Under the pieces are notes generated by a model. That model searched no databases. It was not told the origin of the DNA and saw only the letters and a list, made by a program, of their open reading frames with translations. Below, piece by piece: positions 34,206 to 43,788 of a DNA stretch of 64,000 nucleotides. A program made the translations under genes and the position numbers. Within the stretch, counting starts at the first letter, position 1; the number at the start of each line of letters is the position of its first letter. The stretch comes from Flagellimonas flava (GTDB lineage Bacteria > Bacteroidota > Bacteroidia > Flavobacteriales > Flavobacteriaceae): assembly GCF_900129665.1 (NCBI RefSeq), contig NZ_FQWL01000001.1:992001-1056000 (forward strand), given 5' to 3'.

Positions 34206-34562
34206 CTAGTTTCTGTTTAATTTGGCTGTTTTAATTGAGGACACTATAATGGCCAATATCTCATTACCCTCTGAATGCAATGCCTTCATTTCGGTTTGAT
34301 GTTCCTTGCTAATCTCCATTAAAAGTTCCAAAAAGAACATACTTTCGTCAACCTCTTCTTCAACGATTTTTAATTTATTGATAAAGTCCGCCCTAGATTT
34401 GGCTCGTTGGGAAGCTCTGTAATTTGCACCCACGGAGCTAGAACTTCTTATCAATTGATTTATATAGGCGTTGTACTCTCTTGATTTTGGGAAACAGGTG
34501 CATAGTTTCCAAGATCTTAGCGCAAATGCTTTTGTTCTATCTTTTAAATCTTTGTTTGCCAT
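34206..34562 (-). CDS. four-helix-bundle protein (23S rRNA intervening-sequence-type)
   Basis: 118 residues of the four-helix bundle/IVP family: LKDRTKAFALRSWKLC, NAYINQLIRSSSSVGANYRASQRAKSRADFINKLKIVEEEVDESMFFLELL and a C-terminal EILAIIVSSIKTAK. Family members were first met inside 23S rRNA intervening sequences of spirochaetes and are now found scattered in Bacteroidota genomes; the function is unknown, possibly nucleic-acid binding. Here the gene sits between hisB and hisH, 35 and 48 bases away, flanked by short inverted repeats rich in GAAGT, which suggests insertion of a small unit into an existing operon without breaking it. Confidence 0.9.
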   Translation of the reverse strand: MANKDLKDRTKAFALRSWKLCTCFPKSREYNAYINQLIRSSSSVGANYRASQRAKSRADFINKLKIVEEEVDESMFFLELLMEISKEHQTEMKALHSEGNEILAIIVSSIKTAKLNRN

Positions 34563-34571
34563 GTAAGCTAC

Positions 34572-34599
34572 GTACTTCGAATTTTTAGTTTCTAACTTC
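34572..34599 (-). repeat. right flanking repeat of the four-helix-bundle gene
   Basis: Read on the minus strand: GAAGTTAGAAACTAA followed by TTCGAAGTAC, related to the inverted repeat at 34168-34195. Its GAAGTT overlaps the TGA stop codon of hisB, so the inserted unit begins exactly at the end of that gene. Confidence 0.55.
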
Positions 34600-35734
34600 A
34601 GAGCATTCCTTTTGTTGACGGCAACACCATCTTTTCTGTATCTCGTTTTACAGCCATTTTGATGGATTTTGCAAAAGCCTTGAAAATTGCTTCGATTTTA
34701 TGGTGTTCATTGGTTCCTTCAGCCTTTATATTAAGGTTTGCCTTGGCACCGTCTGTAAATGACTTGAAGAAGTGATGAAACATTTCGGTGGGCATATCAC
34801 CCACTTTTTCGCGTTTAAAATCCGCATCCCACACCAACCAATTTCTACCTCCAAAATCAATAGCTACCTGAGCCAAACAATCATCCATGGGTAAACAGAA
34901 GCCATAACGCTCTATCCCCATCTTGTCGCCAAGTGCCTTATGGAACACTTCTCCCAAAGCAATTCCTGTATCCTCTATGGTGTGGTGCTCATCTACTTGC
35001 AAATCTCCCTTCACTTTGATTTCCAAATCCATTTGACCGTGTCGGGACAACTGGTCCAACATGTGGTCAAAGAAGGCTAGCCCAGTATCAATCCTACTTG
35101 TTCCCGTCCCATCCAAATCAAGGTTGATGTAAATGTCCGTCTCATTGGTCTTTCGGGAAACGCTTGCAACTCGACTTTTGAGTTTCAAGAATTCGTATAT
35201 ACTTCCCCAGTCATTGGTTTCAAGCACAATGTGTTCTTGGAGTTCTTCCTGTTTTACAGTGATTTCCGTAGTGCCCAAATGGGTCTTATCATTAATGAAA
35301 ATTCCTTTTGAGTCAAGGTTTTTGGCCAATTCCATATCCGTAAGTCGATCTCCTATTACAAAGGAATTTTTAAGGTCATAGGAATCAGAAAAATACTCGG
35401 TCAGCAAACCGGTCCCCGGTTTTCTGGTATCGGCATTATCCTTTGGAAAGGTCCGATCAATAAAAACTTTGTCGAAAATAACCCCCTCATTCTCAAAAGA
35501 TTTTAGAATAAAATTGTGCACGGGCCAAAAGGTGTCTTCCGGAAAAACAGCCGTTCCCAAACCATCTTGATTGGTAATCATCACCAGTTCAAAATCCAGT
35601 TCTTCCGCTATTTTCCCTAAAAAAGTGAACGCCTTTGGATAGAACATCATTTTTTCAAAGGCATCTATCTGCTCATCGGCTGTTTCTTTAATGATGGTGC
35701 CATCCCGATCAATAAAAAGTACTTTCTTTCCCAT
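34598..35734 (-). CDS. hisB: bifunctional histidinol-phosphatase / imidazoleglycerol-phosphate dehydratase
   Basis: 378 residues from ATG 35732-35734, which overlaps the TAA of hisC by one base (TAATG). The N-terminal HAD phosphatase has [11 protein letters not shown] (Asp9 and Asp11), VMITNQDG and [13 protein letters not shown]; the IGP dehydratase domain (about 185-378) has [28 protein letters not shown] and [17 protein letters not shown] with the manganese-binding histidines. It performs steps 6 and 8 of the pathway. The upstream extension of the frame overlaps hisC and is not real. Confidence 0.96.
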   Translation of the reverse strand: MGKKVLFIDRDGTIIKETADEQIDAFEKMMFYPKAFTFLGKIAEELDFELVMITNQDGLGTAVFPEDTFWPVHNFILKSFENEGVIFDKVFIDRTFPKDNADTRKPGTGLLTEYFSDSYDLKNSFVIGDRLTDMELAKNLDSKGIFINDKTHLGTTEITVKQEELQEHIVLETNDWGSIYEFLKLKSRVASVSRKTNETDIYINLDLDGTGTSRIDTGLAFFDHMLDQLSRHGQMDLEIKVKGDLQVDEHHTIEDTGIALGEVFHKALGDKMGIERYGFCLPMDDCLAQVAIDFGGRNWLVWDADFKREKVGDMPTEMFHHFFKSFTDGAKANLNIKAEGTNEHHKIEAIFKAFAKSIKMAVKRDTEKMVLPSTKGML

Positions 35735-36783
35735 TATTGCAATTGGTTTAATATCGCTTTTAGCATTTTGTTCTCTGCCGGAGTTCCCACCGTAAAACGC
35801 AAGGTATTCTTGCACAAGGGCTGACCGGTTCTATTTCTAACCACCACATGGGCCTCTAACAATTGTTCATATCGCTTTGGGGCATCATCTACCAGCGCCA
35901 AAATAAAATTAGCATCCGTAGGATAGACCTTTTCTACAAAGTCCAGATTTTCCAAAAGCGAAACCATACTATTCCTTTCCTCCAAAATAGTGGAAACCTC
36001 TTTGGCAACGGTTGCCGTATCAGCAACCCGCCCATAGGCTTTTTTTTGCGTCAATTCATTGACGTTATACGGGGGCTTTATCTTGTTAAGTATTGCGATA
36101 ATTTCTTCCGAAGCATAACAGGTTCCTAAACGAATTCCCGCCATCCCATAGGCCTTTGACAAGGTTTGCGTCACTATTAGGTTGGGGTATTGTTTTAGAT
36201 GCGACACCCAACTTTCCTTCCCGGAAAAATCTATATAGGCCTCATCCACAACAACCAATCCCTGAAAACTCTCCAGTAAAGACTTTATTTTTTCTTGCGA
36301 AAAAGCGTTGCCGGTTGGATTGTTTGGGGAGCAAATAAAAAGAAGTTTTGAATTTTCATCAGCTTTGGATAAAATGCCTTCCACATTTGGTTCAAAATCT
36401 GAAGTAAGAAGTACTTCACTATTTGCAACGGCATTGACTTCGGCCAATACCTTATACATTCCATAAGTGGGCGGCAGGGTGATGATATTATCGCGATTGG
36501 GTTCACAAAACGCCCTAAAAATCAAATCCAAGACTTCATCACTTCCATTCCCCAACAAAATATTGCCCTGTGAGATGTTGCGCTGCTGTGCCAACAATGC
36601 CTTTAGATTTCGCTGCTGAGGATCCGGATAACGGTTGACCCCATTTTCAAAAGGGTTCTCATTGGCATCAAGAAAAATCATTTGTGAGCCATCGGAGACA
36701 TACTCGTCTCGAGCCGAGGAATAGGGTTTAAGGTTCTTCACGTTATCCCTAACCAATTGATTTATGTCCATTTTCCTTTTCAT
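35734..36783 (-). CDS. hisC: histidinol-phosphate aminotransferase
   Basis: 349 residues from ATG 36781-36783; an in-frame ATG at 36771 is an alternative. A PLP fold type I enzyme: [49 protein letters not shown] and [16 protein letters not shown] with the PLP lysine. It catalyses step 7. It overlaps hisB by a single base and starts 10 bases after hisD. Confidence 0.95.
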   Translation of the reverse strand: MKRKMDINQLVRDNVKNLKPYSSARDEYVSDGSQMIFLDANENPFENGVNRYPDPQQRNLKALLAQQRNISQGNILLGNGSDEVLDLIFRAFCEPNRDNIITLPPTYGMYKVLAEVNAVANSEVLLTSDFEPNVEGILSKADENSKLLFICSPNNPTGNAFSQEKIKSLLESFQGLVVVDEAYIDFSGKESWVSHLKQYPNLIVTQTLSKAYGMAGIRLGTCYASEEIIAILNKIKPPYNVNELTQKKAYGRVADTATVAKEVSTILEERNSMVSLLENLDFVEKVYPTDANFILALVDDAPKRYEQLLEAHVVVRNRTGQPLCKNTLRFTVGTPAENKMLKAILNQLQ

Positions 36784-36793
36784 CAATTCTGTA

Positions 36794-38080
36794 TCAGGAT
36801 TTTAGACTTTTTAATCTAAGGGTTACAGCATTTTTGTGCGCTTGAAGCCCTTCCGCCTCTGCCATTAGTTCAATAGCATTTCCAATACCCAAAATCCCCC
36901 GTTCCGAAATTTTTTGAAAAGTCATACTTTTCATAAAACTGTCAAGATGTACCCCACTGTATTGTTTAGCATATCCATTGGTCGGAAGGGTGTGATTTGT
37001 ACCCGATGCATAATCTCCAGCACTTTCTGGAGTGAAATTTCCAACAAAAACCGACCCGGCATTTAGAATATTTTCTACGTAGAAGTTTTCATTTTCGGAA
37101 CAAATGATAAAATGCTCCGGTCCATATGAGTTGATCAACTCCAAAGCTTGCTGGTCATCCTCCATGAGAATAAGTTTGCTGTTGGCAATGGCTTTTTTTG
37201 CGATATCCTTCCGTGGTAAATCCTCTAATTGTGATTGTACCTCCGCGGCAACCTGATCCAATAAAGTTTTGGAAGTACTGACCAAAACAACTTGACTATC
37301 TGGGCCATGCTCCGCCTGACTCAAAAGGTCAGAAGCGACAAAAGAGGGGTTGGCAGAATCATCTGCTACAATTAAAAGTTCGCTTGGGCCGGCGGGCATG
37401 TCAATGGCAACACCATGCTTAGTGGCCAATTGTTTAGCCACGGTAACAAACTGGTTTCCCGGGCCAAAGATTTTGTACACTTTTGGGATAGATTCCGTAC
37501 CAAAGGTCATTCCGGCAATGGCCTGGATTCCACCTACCTTATAAATCTGGGTTACGCCACACAATTGGGCCGTGTATAAAATCGCGGAATCTATTTTTCC
37601 ATCTTTATTGGGCGGGGTACATAGTACAATATCGCTGCATCCGGCAATCTTGGCTGGTATAGCCAACATCAAAATAGTAGAGAATAGTGGTGCAGTTCCC
37701 CCCGGAATATACAATCCTACTTTTTGAATAGGTTTCTTTTCTTGCCAGCACAATACCCCGTCCATGGTCTCCACATTGAGACGGTCTGTTTTTTGCGCTT
37801 TGTGAAATGTCTCAATATTGTTTTTAGCCAATATAATGGCCTCCTTTAGCTCAGCACCTACATCATTGGAAGCTATGGAAATTTCTTCTGCTGTTACCGC
37901 AGAAGATTCCATCTCGACCTGATCAAACTTTTTGGTAAAGTTCCTAATTGTGGCATCCCCATTTTTCTGAACTTCCTTAAAAATGATTTCCACGGTTTCT
38001 TCGATGTCCGACACGGTCTGGGTGGGGCGTTTTAAGAGTGCCCCCCATGTCTCTTGCTTTGGATATTTTACGTGCTGCAT
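36794..38080 (-). CDS. hisD: histidinol dehydrogenase
   Basis: 428 residues, NAD- and zinc-dependent, last two oxidation steps to histidine. Seen: YIPGGTAPLFSTILMLAIPAKIAGC, MPAGPSELLIVADDSANPSFVASDLLSQAEHGPDSQ (zinc and catalytic residues), YGPEHFIICSEN and the C-terminal SGTNHTLPTNGYAKQYSGV. The ATG (38078-38080) overlaps the TAA of hisG by one base, so hisG-hisD are translationally coupled. Confidence 0.97.
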   Translation of the reverse strand: MQHVKYPKQETWGALLKRPTQTVSDIEETVEIIFKEVQKNGDATIRNFTKKFDQVEMESSAVTAEEISIASNDVGAELKEAIILAKNNIETFHKAQKTDRLNVETMDGVLCWQEKKPIQKVGLYIPGGTAPLFSTILMLAIPAKIAGCSDIVLCTPPNKDGKIDSAILYTAQLCGVTQIYKVGGIQAIAGMTFGTESIPKVYKIFGPGNQFVTVAKQLATKHGVAIDMPAGPSELLIVADDSANPSFVASDLLSQAEHGPDSQVVLVSTSKTLLDQVAAEVQSQLEDLPRKDIAKKAIANSKLILMEDDQQALELINSYGPEHFIICSENENFYVENILNAGSVFVGNFTPESAGDYASGTNHTLPTNGYAKQYSGVHLDSFMKSMTFQKISERGILGIGNAIELMAEAEGLQAHKNAVTLRLKSLKS

Positions 38081-38937
38081 TACACTACCATTTTTTCAAT
38101 TGGGCATACCAATATTCCCTCCGCACCGGCCAGTTTCAACTCATCTATAACCTCCCAGAAAGCATCCCGGTTGATGACGGTGTGCACCGAGCTCCACCCT
38201 GCTTCGGCCAGAGGAAGTACCGTGGGGCTGCGCATTCCAGGTAAAATGGAAATGATAGTGTCCAGTTTTTCGTTAGGCGCATTTAAGAGAATGTATTTGT
38301 TCTGGCGTGCACTTAGAACAGACTGTATCCTGAATTGAAGTTTTTCCAAGATATCTTTTCGCTCATCTGATATCTTTGGTGACACCGCCAATACGGCTTC
38401 ACTTTTTAGAATCACCTCCACTTCTTTCAAATTATTTTTGAATAATGTACTGCCACTGGAAACGATATCGCAAATACCATCAGCCAAACCAATATTCGGT
38501 GCTATTTCCACAGAACCATTGATAATGTGTAAATCGGCCGAAACGCCTTTGGATTCAAAATACTGCTTCACCGTGTTCGGATAAGAAGTGGCTACCCGCT
38601 TCCCATCAAAATCCATAACGGAGTTATATTCCATCCCTTTAGGTACCGCCAAGGAAACCCGGCATTTGGAAAAATTCAGCTTTTCCGCCACGGAGATATC
38701 CTGGCCTTTTTCCACCAAGACATTTTCGCCTATTATAGCAATATCAATTACGCCATCCCTCAAATACTGGGGAATGTCACCATTTCGCAGATAGAATACT
38801 TCCAAAGGAAAATTTCGCGCTGTTGCCTTAAGTTGATCCTTGCCGTTATCAATAGAAATTCCACAATCTTTAAGGATTTTAAGGGAATCTTGATTCAAAC
38901 GTCCGCTTTTCTGGACAGCAATTCTAATTTTTGTCAT
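38080..38937 (-). CDS. hisG: ATP phosphoribosyltransferase, long form
   Basis: 285 residues, first and feedback-regulated step. The start is IRIAVQKSGRLNQDSLKIL; the PRPP loop is ADGICDIVSSGSTLFKNNL near residue 175. The C-terminal ACT-like domain (about 212-285, ending AEGILVCPIEKMVV) is present, so this is the long hexameric form inhibited directly by histidine and needing no HisZ. It follows the leader peptide and attenuator, giving control at both transcript and enzyme level. Confidence 0.96.
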   Translation of the reverse strand: MTKIRIAVQKSGRLNQDSLKILKDCGISIDNGKDQLKATARNFPLEVFYLRNGDIPQYLRDGVIDIAIIGENVLVEKGQDISVAEKLNFSKCRVSLAVPKGMEYNSVMDFDGKRVATSYPNTVKQYFESKGVSADLHIINGSVEIAPNIGLADGICDIVSSGSTLFKNNLKEVEVILKSEAVLAVSPKISDERKDILEKLQFRIQSVLSARQNKYILLNAPNEKLDTIISILPGMRSPTVLPLAEAGWSSVHTVINRDAFWEVIDELKLAGAEGILVCPIEKMVV

Positions 38938-38973
38938 TTCTGATCTTGTTTTGTCTGATTACCAAACAGGATT

Positions 38974-39007
38974 AAAAACAAAACCCGTTTGATTGCTCAA
39001 ACGGGTT
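38974..39007 (-). terminator. his operon attenuator terminator
   Basis: On the minus strand AACCCGTTTGA-GCAA-TCAAACGGGTT followed by a T-rich run (TTGTTTTTAA). It sits between the leader peptide stop (39034) and hisG (38937), the position expected of a transcription attenuator. The stem-loop is near perfect over 11 base pairs. Confidence 0.85.
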
Positions 39008-39033
39008 AGAATATATTTTTACACAATACATTT

Positions 39034-39087
39034 CTATCTCGCTTGATAGCAAGGATAAAAATGATGATGTGTGGTTCTGTTTCTCAT
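39034..39087 (-). CDS. hisL: histidine operon leader peptide
   Basis: A 17-residue frame, MRNRTTHHHFYPCYQAR, ATG at 39085-39087 and TAG at 39034-39036. Three successive CAT codons (His7-9) make translation a sensor of charged tRNA-His. It lies directly upstream of a rho-independent terminator and hisG and directly downstream of a -7 box, as in the enteric his attenuator, though the sequence is unlike the enteric leader peptide with its seven histidines. I infer that ribosome stalling at the His codons prevents the terminator hairpin. A short CTTG-CTAT-CAAG hairpin within the leader codons could be the pause structure; I could not fold the antiterminator reliably by eye. Confidence 0.88.
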   Translation of the reverse strand: MRNRTTHHHFYPCYQAR

Positions 39088-39095
39088 TATGCGTT

Positions 39096-39126
39096 CAAAA
39101 GTAGCATATATTTTTTTATCAAAAAA
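39096..39126 (-). promoter_or_regulatory. predicted his operon promoter
   Basis: Minus strand TTTTTTG (39120-39126), 16 bases, then TACTTTTG (39096-39103), a perfect TAnnTTTG -7 box with a short spacer. Transcription would begin only a few bases before the leader peptide ATG at 39087. Confidence 0.6.
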
Positions 39127-39133
39127 GGCCGAA

Positions 39134-39946
39134 TTAGTTATTTCCCAAAATTAACGGTAGGCCATCACCACTTGACCCGACTACAACTACCTTTGAATTA
39201 GGTGATTGTGACAGTTTAAGGGTTGCCTCTATTCCCTTGTCCTGAAGGATTTTATCCGTCAGGGAGGCACTAAGAATCTTATTGGCATCCGCCTTTCCTT
39301 GGGCTTCAATTCGCTGGCGATCCGCCTCTTTTGCCGCTTTTTCCAGCCTAAATTCGTATTCCAACGATTCCTGTTCTTGTTTCAATTTTCTTTCAATGGC
39401 CTCTTTAATGGTTGGAGGAAGCTTTACATCCTCAACCAAAATACGTTTTACATTTAAAAATTGACCATCAAGCTCCTTTCGGACTTCTTCCAGAATTTCC
39501 TGCTCAATAACGTCCCGTTTACTGGAGTATAGTTGCTCTGGGGTATATCTACCCACAACGCTTCTGGCTGCGGAATTGATTGCAGGATCTAATAGTTCCA
39601 CAACAAAATCCTCTCCCTTGGTCTTTATCAGGTTTCCAAGATTCTGATATTCGGGTTCAAACCAAATGGTCCCGTTTACGGAAACCTGCAATCCATCTAC
39701 GGAGAGTACGTTCATTTCGTCCGAAATTGATTGCTGCCTCACTTTGTGTATCAACATATCGTTCCAAGGTGCCACAATGTGCCAGCCTTCCCCGTAGGTC
39801 TTATCGGTAACCACCCCACCTCCTGCGGGCCTAAATAGAACCCCGCCTTCTCCAGGGCCAATCCTTACAATCGTTTTTGAAACTAAAACAATCAATACTA
39901 TGACTGTAAAAACCAGGGGTAAAGCAATTCTAGGTAATCTATCCAT
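39134..39946 (-). CDS. prohibitin/SPFH-family membrane protein
   Basis: 270 residues with one N-terminal membrane helix (about 7-24) followed by an SPFH/band-7 domain (about 29-200): IVRIGPGEGGVLFRPAGGGVVTDKTYGEGWHIVAPWND, QQSISDEMNVLSVDGLQVSVNGTIWFEP. A helical region (VKLPPTIKEAIERKLKQEQESLEYEF) follows. Such proteins assemble into large rings that organise membrane domains and regulate proteases such as FtsH. It is the last gene of the fabG-VWA-SPFH group, 10 bases after the VWA gene, and its stop lies next to the his promoter. Confidence 0.9.
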   Translation of the reverse strand: MDRLPRIALPLVFTVIVLIVLVSKTIVRIGPGEGGVLFRPAGGGVVTDKTYGEGWHIVAPWNDMLIHKVRQQSISDEMNVLSVDGLQVSVNGTIWFEPEYQNLGNLIKTKGEDFVVELLDPAINSAARSVVGRYTPEQLYSSKRDVIEQEILEEVRKELDGQFLNVKRILVEDVKLPPTIKEAIERKLKQEQESLEYEFRLEKAAKEADRQRIEAQGKADANKILSASLTDKILQDKGIEATLKLSQSPNSKVVVVGSSGDGLPLILGNN

Positions 39947-39956
39947 TCGTGTTATT

Positions 39957-41990
39957 TTATATTAATCCGTTATATTTTCTAATAAACCACTCTAGGGCCA
40001 AGGTGAATGCAATAATGCCCAACAAAACCCTAAAATCTATTAAAGATACGACATTTTGTTTGCTCTTTTGAATGGGAAGATATTCCGGAGATTCGGTTAA
40101 ATGTTTTATCAATTCTTCGACATTCTCTGGAAGAAACACCGCTCCGTTATTGTTCTCCGCCAACCTTTTAAGTTTATCATAATTGGTGGAGACATATTGT
40201 TTTTCAGGATTGAAATCCAAGATTTGAAAACTCCCGGAGCGGCTTAACGTCTGGTTATCCGTAGCTACTGTAAAATTGTATGCACCCGCTGGTAAATCGC
40301 TTAAATCGGTTTGATAAAAAGATCCCTTCAATAGCATGGGCGCCTCTCGGGAAAAACTGTTCGACTTACCCTTAATGGTAATCTTTAGATTCGCATTGGG
40401 GTCAAAAGCATAACTTTCATCAAAAAAGGAAGCTCTTATCTTAGCAAGACTGGCATCGTTGAAAATAAAATCGAAATCAAGCTCAAGTCTACTCCTTCTA
40501 TTATCACTTCTCAGATATACCATTAATTTACCCATGAAATTGTCAAAACTTGAAAAATCCTGGCTATTCCTATAGGTTTGAGCCCTCCATCTCCAAAGGT
40601 TTTCCCCGAAGAGAATAGCTTCCCGCCTATTATCCTCATTAAGGACGGAAAACAAGGGTTTATCTAAGTTAACACCCCGAATCCTTTGAAATAAAATAGT
40701 TTGCCCAGATAGCTTCAACTCCACATCACCTAAACTTCCTTGAAGGGGTGGGAACCCATCCACACTAAAATCTCCAACTCCAAAAACTTTGAAAGCGTTA
40801 TTCAGTACTGGAACTATTTCTTCGGACTGGTTCAGGTTTTCCATGAAAAAACTGGTCTGTACCTGGTTAAGAAAACCCCAGTCGGTCTTGGTTCCGGTTA
40901 TTGTTAATCGGGAAGTTCGTGTTTGTTGAAGATAATCATAGATACTTGCGAACCTCCTGGTTGGTTGGTAAAGAATAAAAATATCAATAGCTTCAAATTT
41001 CTCTTTTGAATCGGTTGGCTTAAGTATTGTGACCGAGCGCTGTTCATTAGATTCAATGGATTTTTTTAATGCACCAATGTCTGGATGCAAAAAATCCGAA
41101 ACAATGCCCACATTGGTTTTCTCATCAATTACTTCAATAGCGGTTTCCTTGGTGTTATTAATCGTGTTTCGTTCGTTTTTCAAGGTCTCCACATTGACTC
41201 TGATGGACTTTAACCCAACTTGATCGGCTTCTATCAAGGTCTGTATGGTTTGGGAGTTGTCTACAGGGCTGAGTGATACGGTTTCTCGATGCACGGTCTG
41301 ACCTTCCATAGTTATTATGGCTTGTACGGACACTGTATCATCACCTTTATAGCGTATCCTGGCTTCAACCGGAAATTGATTTTTAAGAAATGCATAGGTG
41401 TTGGTATTCACCAAATCCACCGAAACATCCTGATATTGTGTTGTATCCCCAATAGCTACCGCATGCAAGCTTACATCAGCATCCAAACGAGTATACCCAT
41501 AGTCCTTTCCCAGGGTTTGGTTGCCATCGGAAATTAACACAAAGGTTTTTGGGGCATTGACAAAGACTTCATTTGCACCATCAATGGCATTGGCTATATC
41601 AGTATTGTTTTGACGGAAGGAAATTGAGTCCATTCCAAGTAGCTTCGAGCCAAAAATATAGGGGTGTACGTTAAAACGTTCCTTGATATTGGAATTTTCG
41701 GTGAGTCCCTGGACAACTTCAAGTGTTTCCTCTTCAGCTTCAGCTTCCAATATAGATGAGGACCCATCCAGCAAAAAAACCAAATTGGTCTTTTCCAGAA
41801 AATACTCTTGCTTGGTAAATTTTGGATTTATCAGTAAAATAAACGCCCCAAACAAGCTCAAGAACCTTAATCCCGCAAGGATAAGGTTTAAAGAACTTCT
41901 TTTTTTATGCTTGTAAAGGTATTGGTAAAATACGATGGCCAAGGCTACAATAGCAGCTACAATGATAAGGAGTACCGTTCGTATTTCCAT
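39957..41990 (-). CDS. VWA-domain membrane protein (BatA-like)
   Basis: 677 residues. Two N-terminal membrane helices (about 5-25, 34-58), then a VWA domain starting LVFLLDGSSSIL (about 70-80, DxSxS MIDAS) with FVLISDGNQTLGKDYG, then an extended beta-rich periplasmic region (about 180-640) and a last membrane helix (VVSLIDFRVLLGIIAFTLALEWFIRKY). This is the layout of Bacteroidota BatA/BatB-like aerotolerance proteins in a fused or enlarged form, but the bat gene set (MoxR etc.) is not next to it. Function unknown; it is 5 bases after fabG and 10 before the SPFH gene. Confidence 0.8.
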   Translation of the reverse strand: MEIRTVLLIIVAAIVALAIVFYQYLYKHKKRSSLNLILAGLRFLSLFGAFILLINPKFTKQEYFLEKTNLVFLLDGSSSILEAEAEEETLEVVQGLTENSNIKERFNVHPYIFGSKLLGMDSISFRQNNTDIANAIDGANEVFVNAPKTFVLISDGNQTLGKDYGYTRLDADVSLHAVAIGDTTQYQDVSVDLVNTNTYAFLKNQFPVEARIRYKGDDTVSVQAIITMEGQTVHRETVSLSPVDNSQTIQTLIEADQVGLKSIRVNVETLKNERNTINNTKETAIEVIDEKTNVGIVSDFLHPDIGALKKSIESNEQRSVTILKPTDSKEKFEAIDIFILYQPTRRFASIYDYLQQTRTSRLTITGTKTDWGFLNQVQTSFFMENLNQSEEIVPVLNNAFKVFGVGDFSVDGFPPLQGSLGDVELKLSGQTILFQRIRGVNLDKPLFSVLNEDNRREAILFGENLWRWRAQTYRNSQDFSSFDNFMGKLMVYLRSDNRRSRLELDFDFIFNDASLAKIRASFFDESYAFDPNANLKITIKGKSNSFSREAPMLLKGSFYQTDLSDLPAGAYNFTVATDNQTLSRSGSFQILDFNPEKQYVSTNYDKLKRLAENNNGAVFLPENVEELIKHLTESPEYLPIQKSKQNVVSLIDFRVLLGIIAFTLALEWFIRKYNGLI

Positions 41991-41995
41991 CCATT

Positions 41996-42742
41996 TTAGG
42001 TTAGCATCCCACCGTCCACATTTAGCACCTGACCCGTAACATAGGCCGACATGTCAGATGCAAGGAACAAACATGCATTGGCTACATCTTCAGGACTTCC
42101 TCCTCTTTTCAAAGGAATGGCATCTCGCCAACCTTGGACCGTTTTCTCATCCAATTTATCGGTCATTTCGGTTTCAATGAATCCTGGTGCAATGGCATTA
42201 CAACGAATATTTCTTGATCCAAGCTCAAGGGCAACGGATTTAGTGAAACCAATCATTCCTGCTTTTGAGGCTGCATAATTGGTTTGACCAGCATTTCCCT
42301 TGACCCCAACCACGCTGCTCATATTGATGATTGAGCCTTTGCGCTGTTTCAATAGTGTTCGCTGAACTGCTTTGGTCATATTAAATACCGATTTCAAGTT
42401 AATCTCTATCACGGCATCAAAATCATCCTCTCCCATCCTCATCAACAGATTGTCCTTGGTGATTCCAGCGTTGTTGATAAGCACATCTATACCACCAAAA
42501 TCTTCCAACACTTTGGCGACCAAGTCCTCTGATTCTCCAAAACTTGCAGCATTACTTTTATAGGCTTTGGCCTTTACACCCAATCCTTCAAGTTCCTTTT
42601 CCAGTTCCAACGCGGGTGCCTCACTAGAGCTGTAGGTAAAGGCAACATTGGCTCCGTGTTCAGCAAACACCTGAGCTATTCCTTTTCCTATTCCCCTGCT
42701 CGCACCGGTAATGATTACATTTTTACCTTCCAATAATTTCAT
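41996..42742 (-). CDS. fabG: 3-oxoacyl-[acyl-carrier-protein] reductase
   Basis: 248 residues, short-chain dehydrogenase of fatty acid synthesis. NADPH loop TGASRGIGKGIA, NNAGITKDN, catalytic Ser in NMSSVVGVKGNAGQTNYAASKAG with Tyr and Lys of YxxxK, then PGFIETEMT and the C-terminal LNVDGGMLT, which is the standard FabG ending. First gene of a likely operon with the VWA and SPFH genes, separated from sucD by a terminator. Confidence 0.95.
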   Translation of the reverse strand: MKLLEGKNVIITGASRGIGKGIAQVFAEHGANVAFTYSSSEAPALELEKELEGLGVKAKAYKSNAASFGESEDLVAKVLEDFGGIDVLINNAGITKDNLLMRMGEDDFDAVIEINLKSVFNMTKAVQRTLLKQRKGSIINMSSVVGVKGNAGQTNYAASKAGMIGFTKSVALELGSRNIRCNAIAPGFIETEMTDKLDEKTVQGWRDAIPLKRGGSPEDVANACLFLASDMSAYVTGQVLNVDGGMLT

Positions 42743-42803
42743 AGTGGTCCAAATTAGTTTGATGGTTGATGATCAAATATAGTTTTTGTTTTATGTTTTG
42801 ACG

Positions 42804-42831
42804 AAAAAAAATCCCGTATGAAACGGGATTT
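42804..42831 (-). terminator. rho-independent terminator after sucD
   Basis: On the minus strand AAATCCCGT-TTCAT-ACGGGATTT then a run of T, about 20 bases after the sucD stop codon. Confidence 0.9.
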
Positions 42832-42851
42832 ACAATAGTTTTAACGGTTGT

Positions 42852-43724
42852 TTAGCCAACCACTTCCTTTACTTTTAATCCAATTTCGGCAGGAGAATCC
42901 ACAACATGAATGCCACATTCCCTCATAATGCGTTTTTTGGCTTGGGCAGTATCATCGCTGCCGCCAACTATTGCGCCGGCATGACCCATTGTCCTTCCTG
43001 CAGGAGCTGTTTCACCCGCAATAAAACCTACAATCGGCTTACTGCTTCCGCTTTCTTTATACCATTTTGCCGCATCGGCCTCAAGTTGTCCACCAATTTC
43101 ACCAATCATGACAACACACTCGGTTTCCGGATCATTGATCAACAATTCAACGGCCTTTTTGGTTGTGGTTCCAATAATTGGATCTCCACCAATACCAATT
43201 GCGGTGGTAATCCCCAAGCCTTGTCGCACTACCTGATCCGCGGCTTCATAGGTCAAGGTTCCGGATTTTGACACAATCCCAACATTTCCTTTTCTGAAAA
43301 CAAACCCGGGCATGATACCTACCTTGGCCTCGTCAGGAGTGATAACCCCTGGGCAGTTTGGTCCTACCAAGGTGCAGTCCATATCCTTTATGTAATCGTT
43401 TGCTTTTACCATATCCGCTACGGGAATACCTTCCGTAATGGTTATAATTACTTTGATTCCAGCACTAGCGGCCTCCATAATAGCATCTGCAGCAAACGCT
43501 GGTGGAACAAAAATAATGGTGGTATCCGCGCCAACTTGCTTAACAGCTTCCTCAACCGTATTGAAAACCGGTTTTCCCAAATGTTCTTGGCCACCTTTGC
43601 CCGGGGTAACCCCACCTACAACATTGGTACCATATTCAATCATTTGACCTGCGTGGAAAGTACCTTCACTTCCGGTAAAACCTTGTACAATTATTTTTGA
43701 ATCCTTGTTTACTAAGACACTCAT
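42852..43724 (-). CDS. sucD: succinate-CoA ligase, alpha subunit
   Basis: 290 residues. CoA-binding Rossmann start VNKDSKIIVQGFTGSEGTFHAGQMIEYGTNVVGGVTPGKGG, GPNCPGVITP, and the phosphohistidine segment GETAPAGRTMGHAGAIVGG (His near 247). It converts succinyl-CoA to succinate in the TCA cycle together with SucC, which is not in the window; separation of sucC and sucD is usual for this group. Ends in a clear terminator. Confidence 0.96.
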   Translation of the reverse strand: MSVLVNKDSKIIVQGFTGSEGTFHAGQMIEYGTNVVGGVTPGKGGQEHLGKPVFNTVEEAVKQVGADTTIIFVPPAFAADAIMEAASAGIKVIITITEGIPVADMVKANDYIKDMDCTLVGPNCPGVITPDEAKVGIMPGFVFRKGNVGIVSKSGTLTYEAADQVVRQGLGITTAIGIGGDPIIGTTTKKAVELLINDPETECVVMIGEIGGQLEADAAKWYKESGSSKPIVGFIAGETAPAGRTMGHAGAIVGGSDDTAQAKKRIMRECGIHVVDSPAEIGLKVKEVVG

Positions 43725-43788
43725 ATTTTTAATTTATTAAGCAGGACAAAAGTAGTGCTTTTGCCCTGAAACTTTACAGTGTTTTTTT

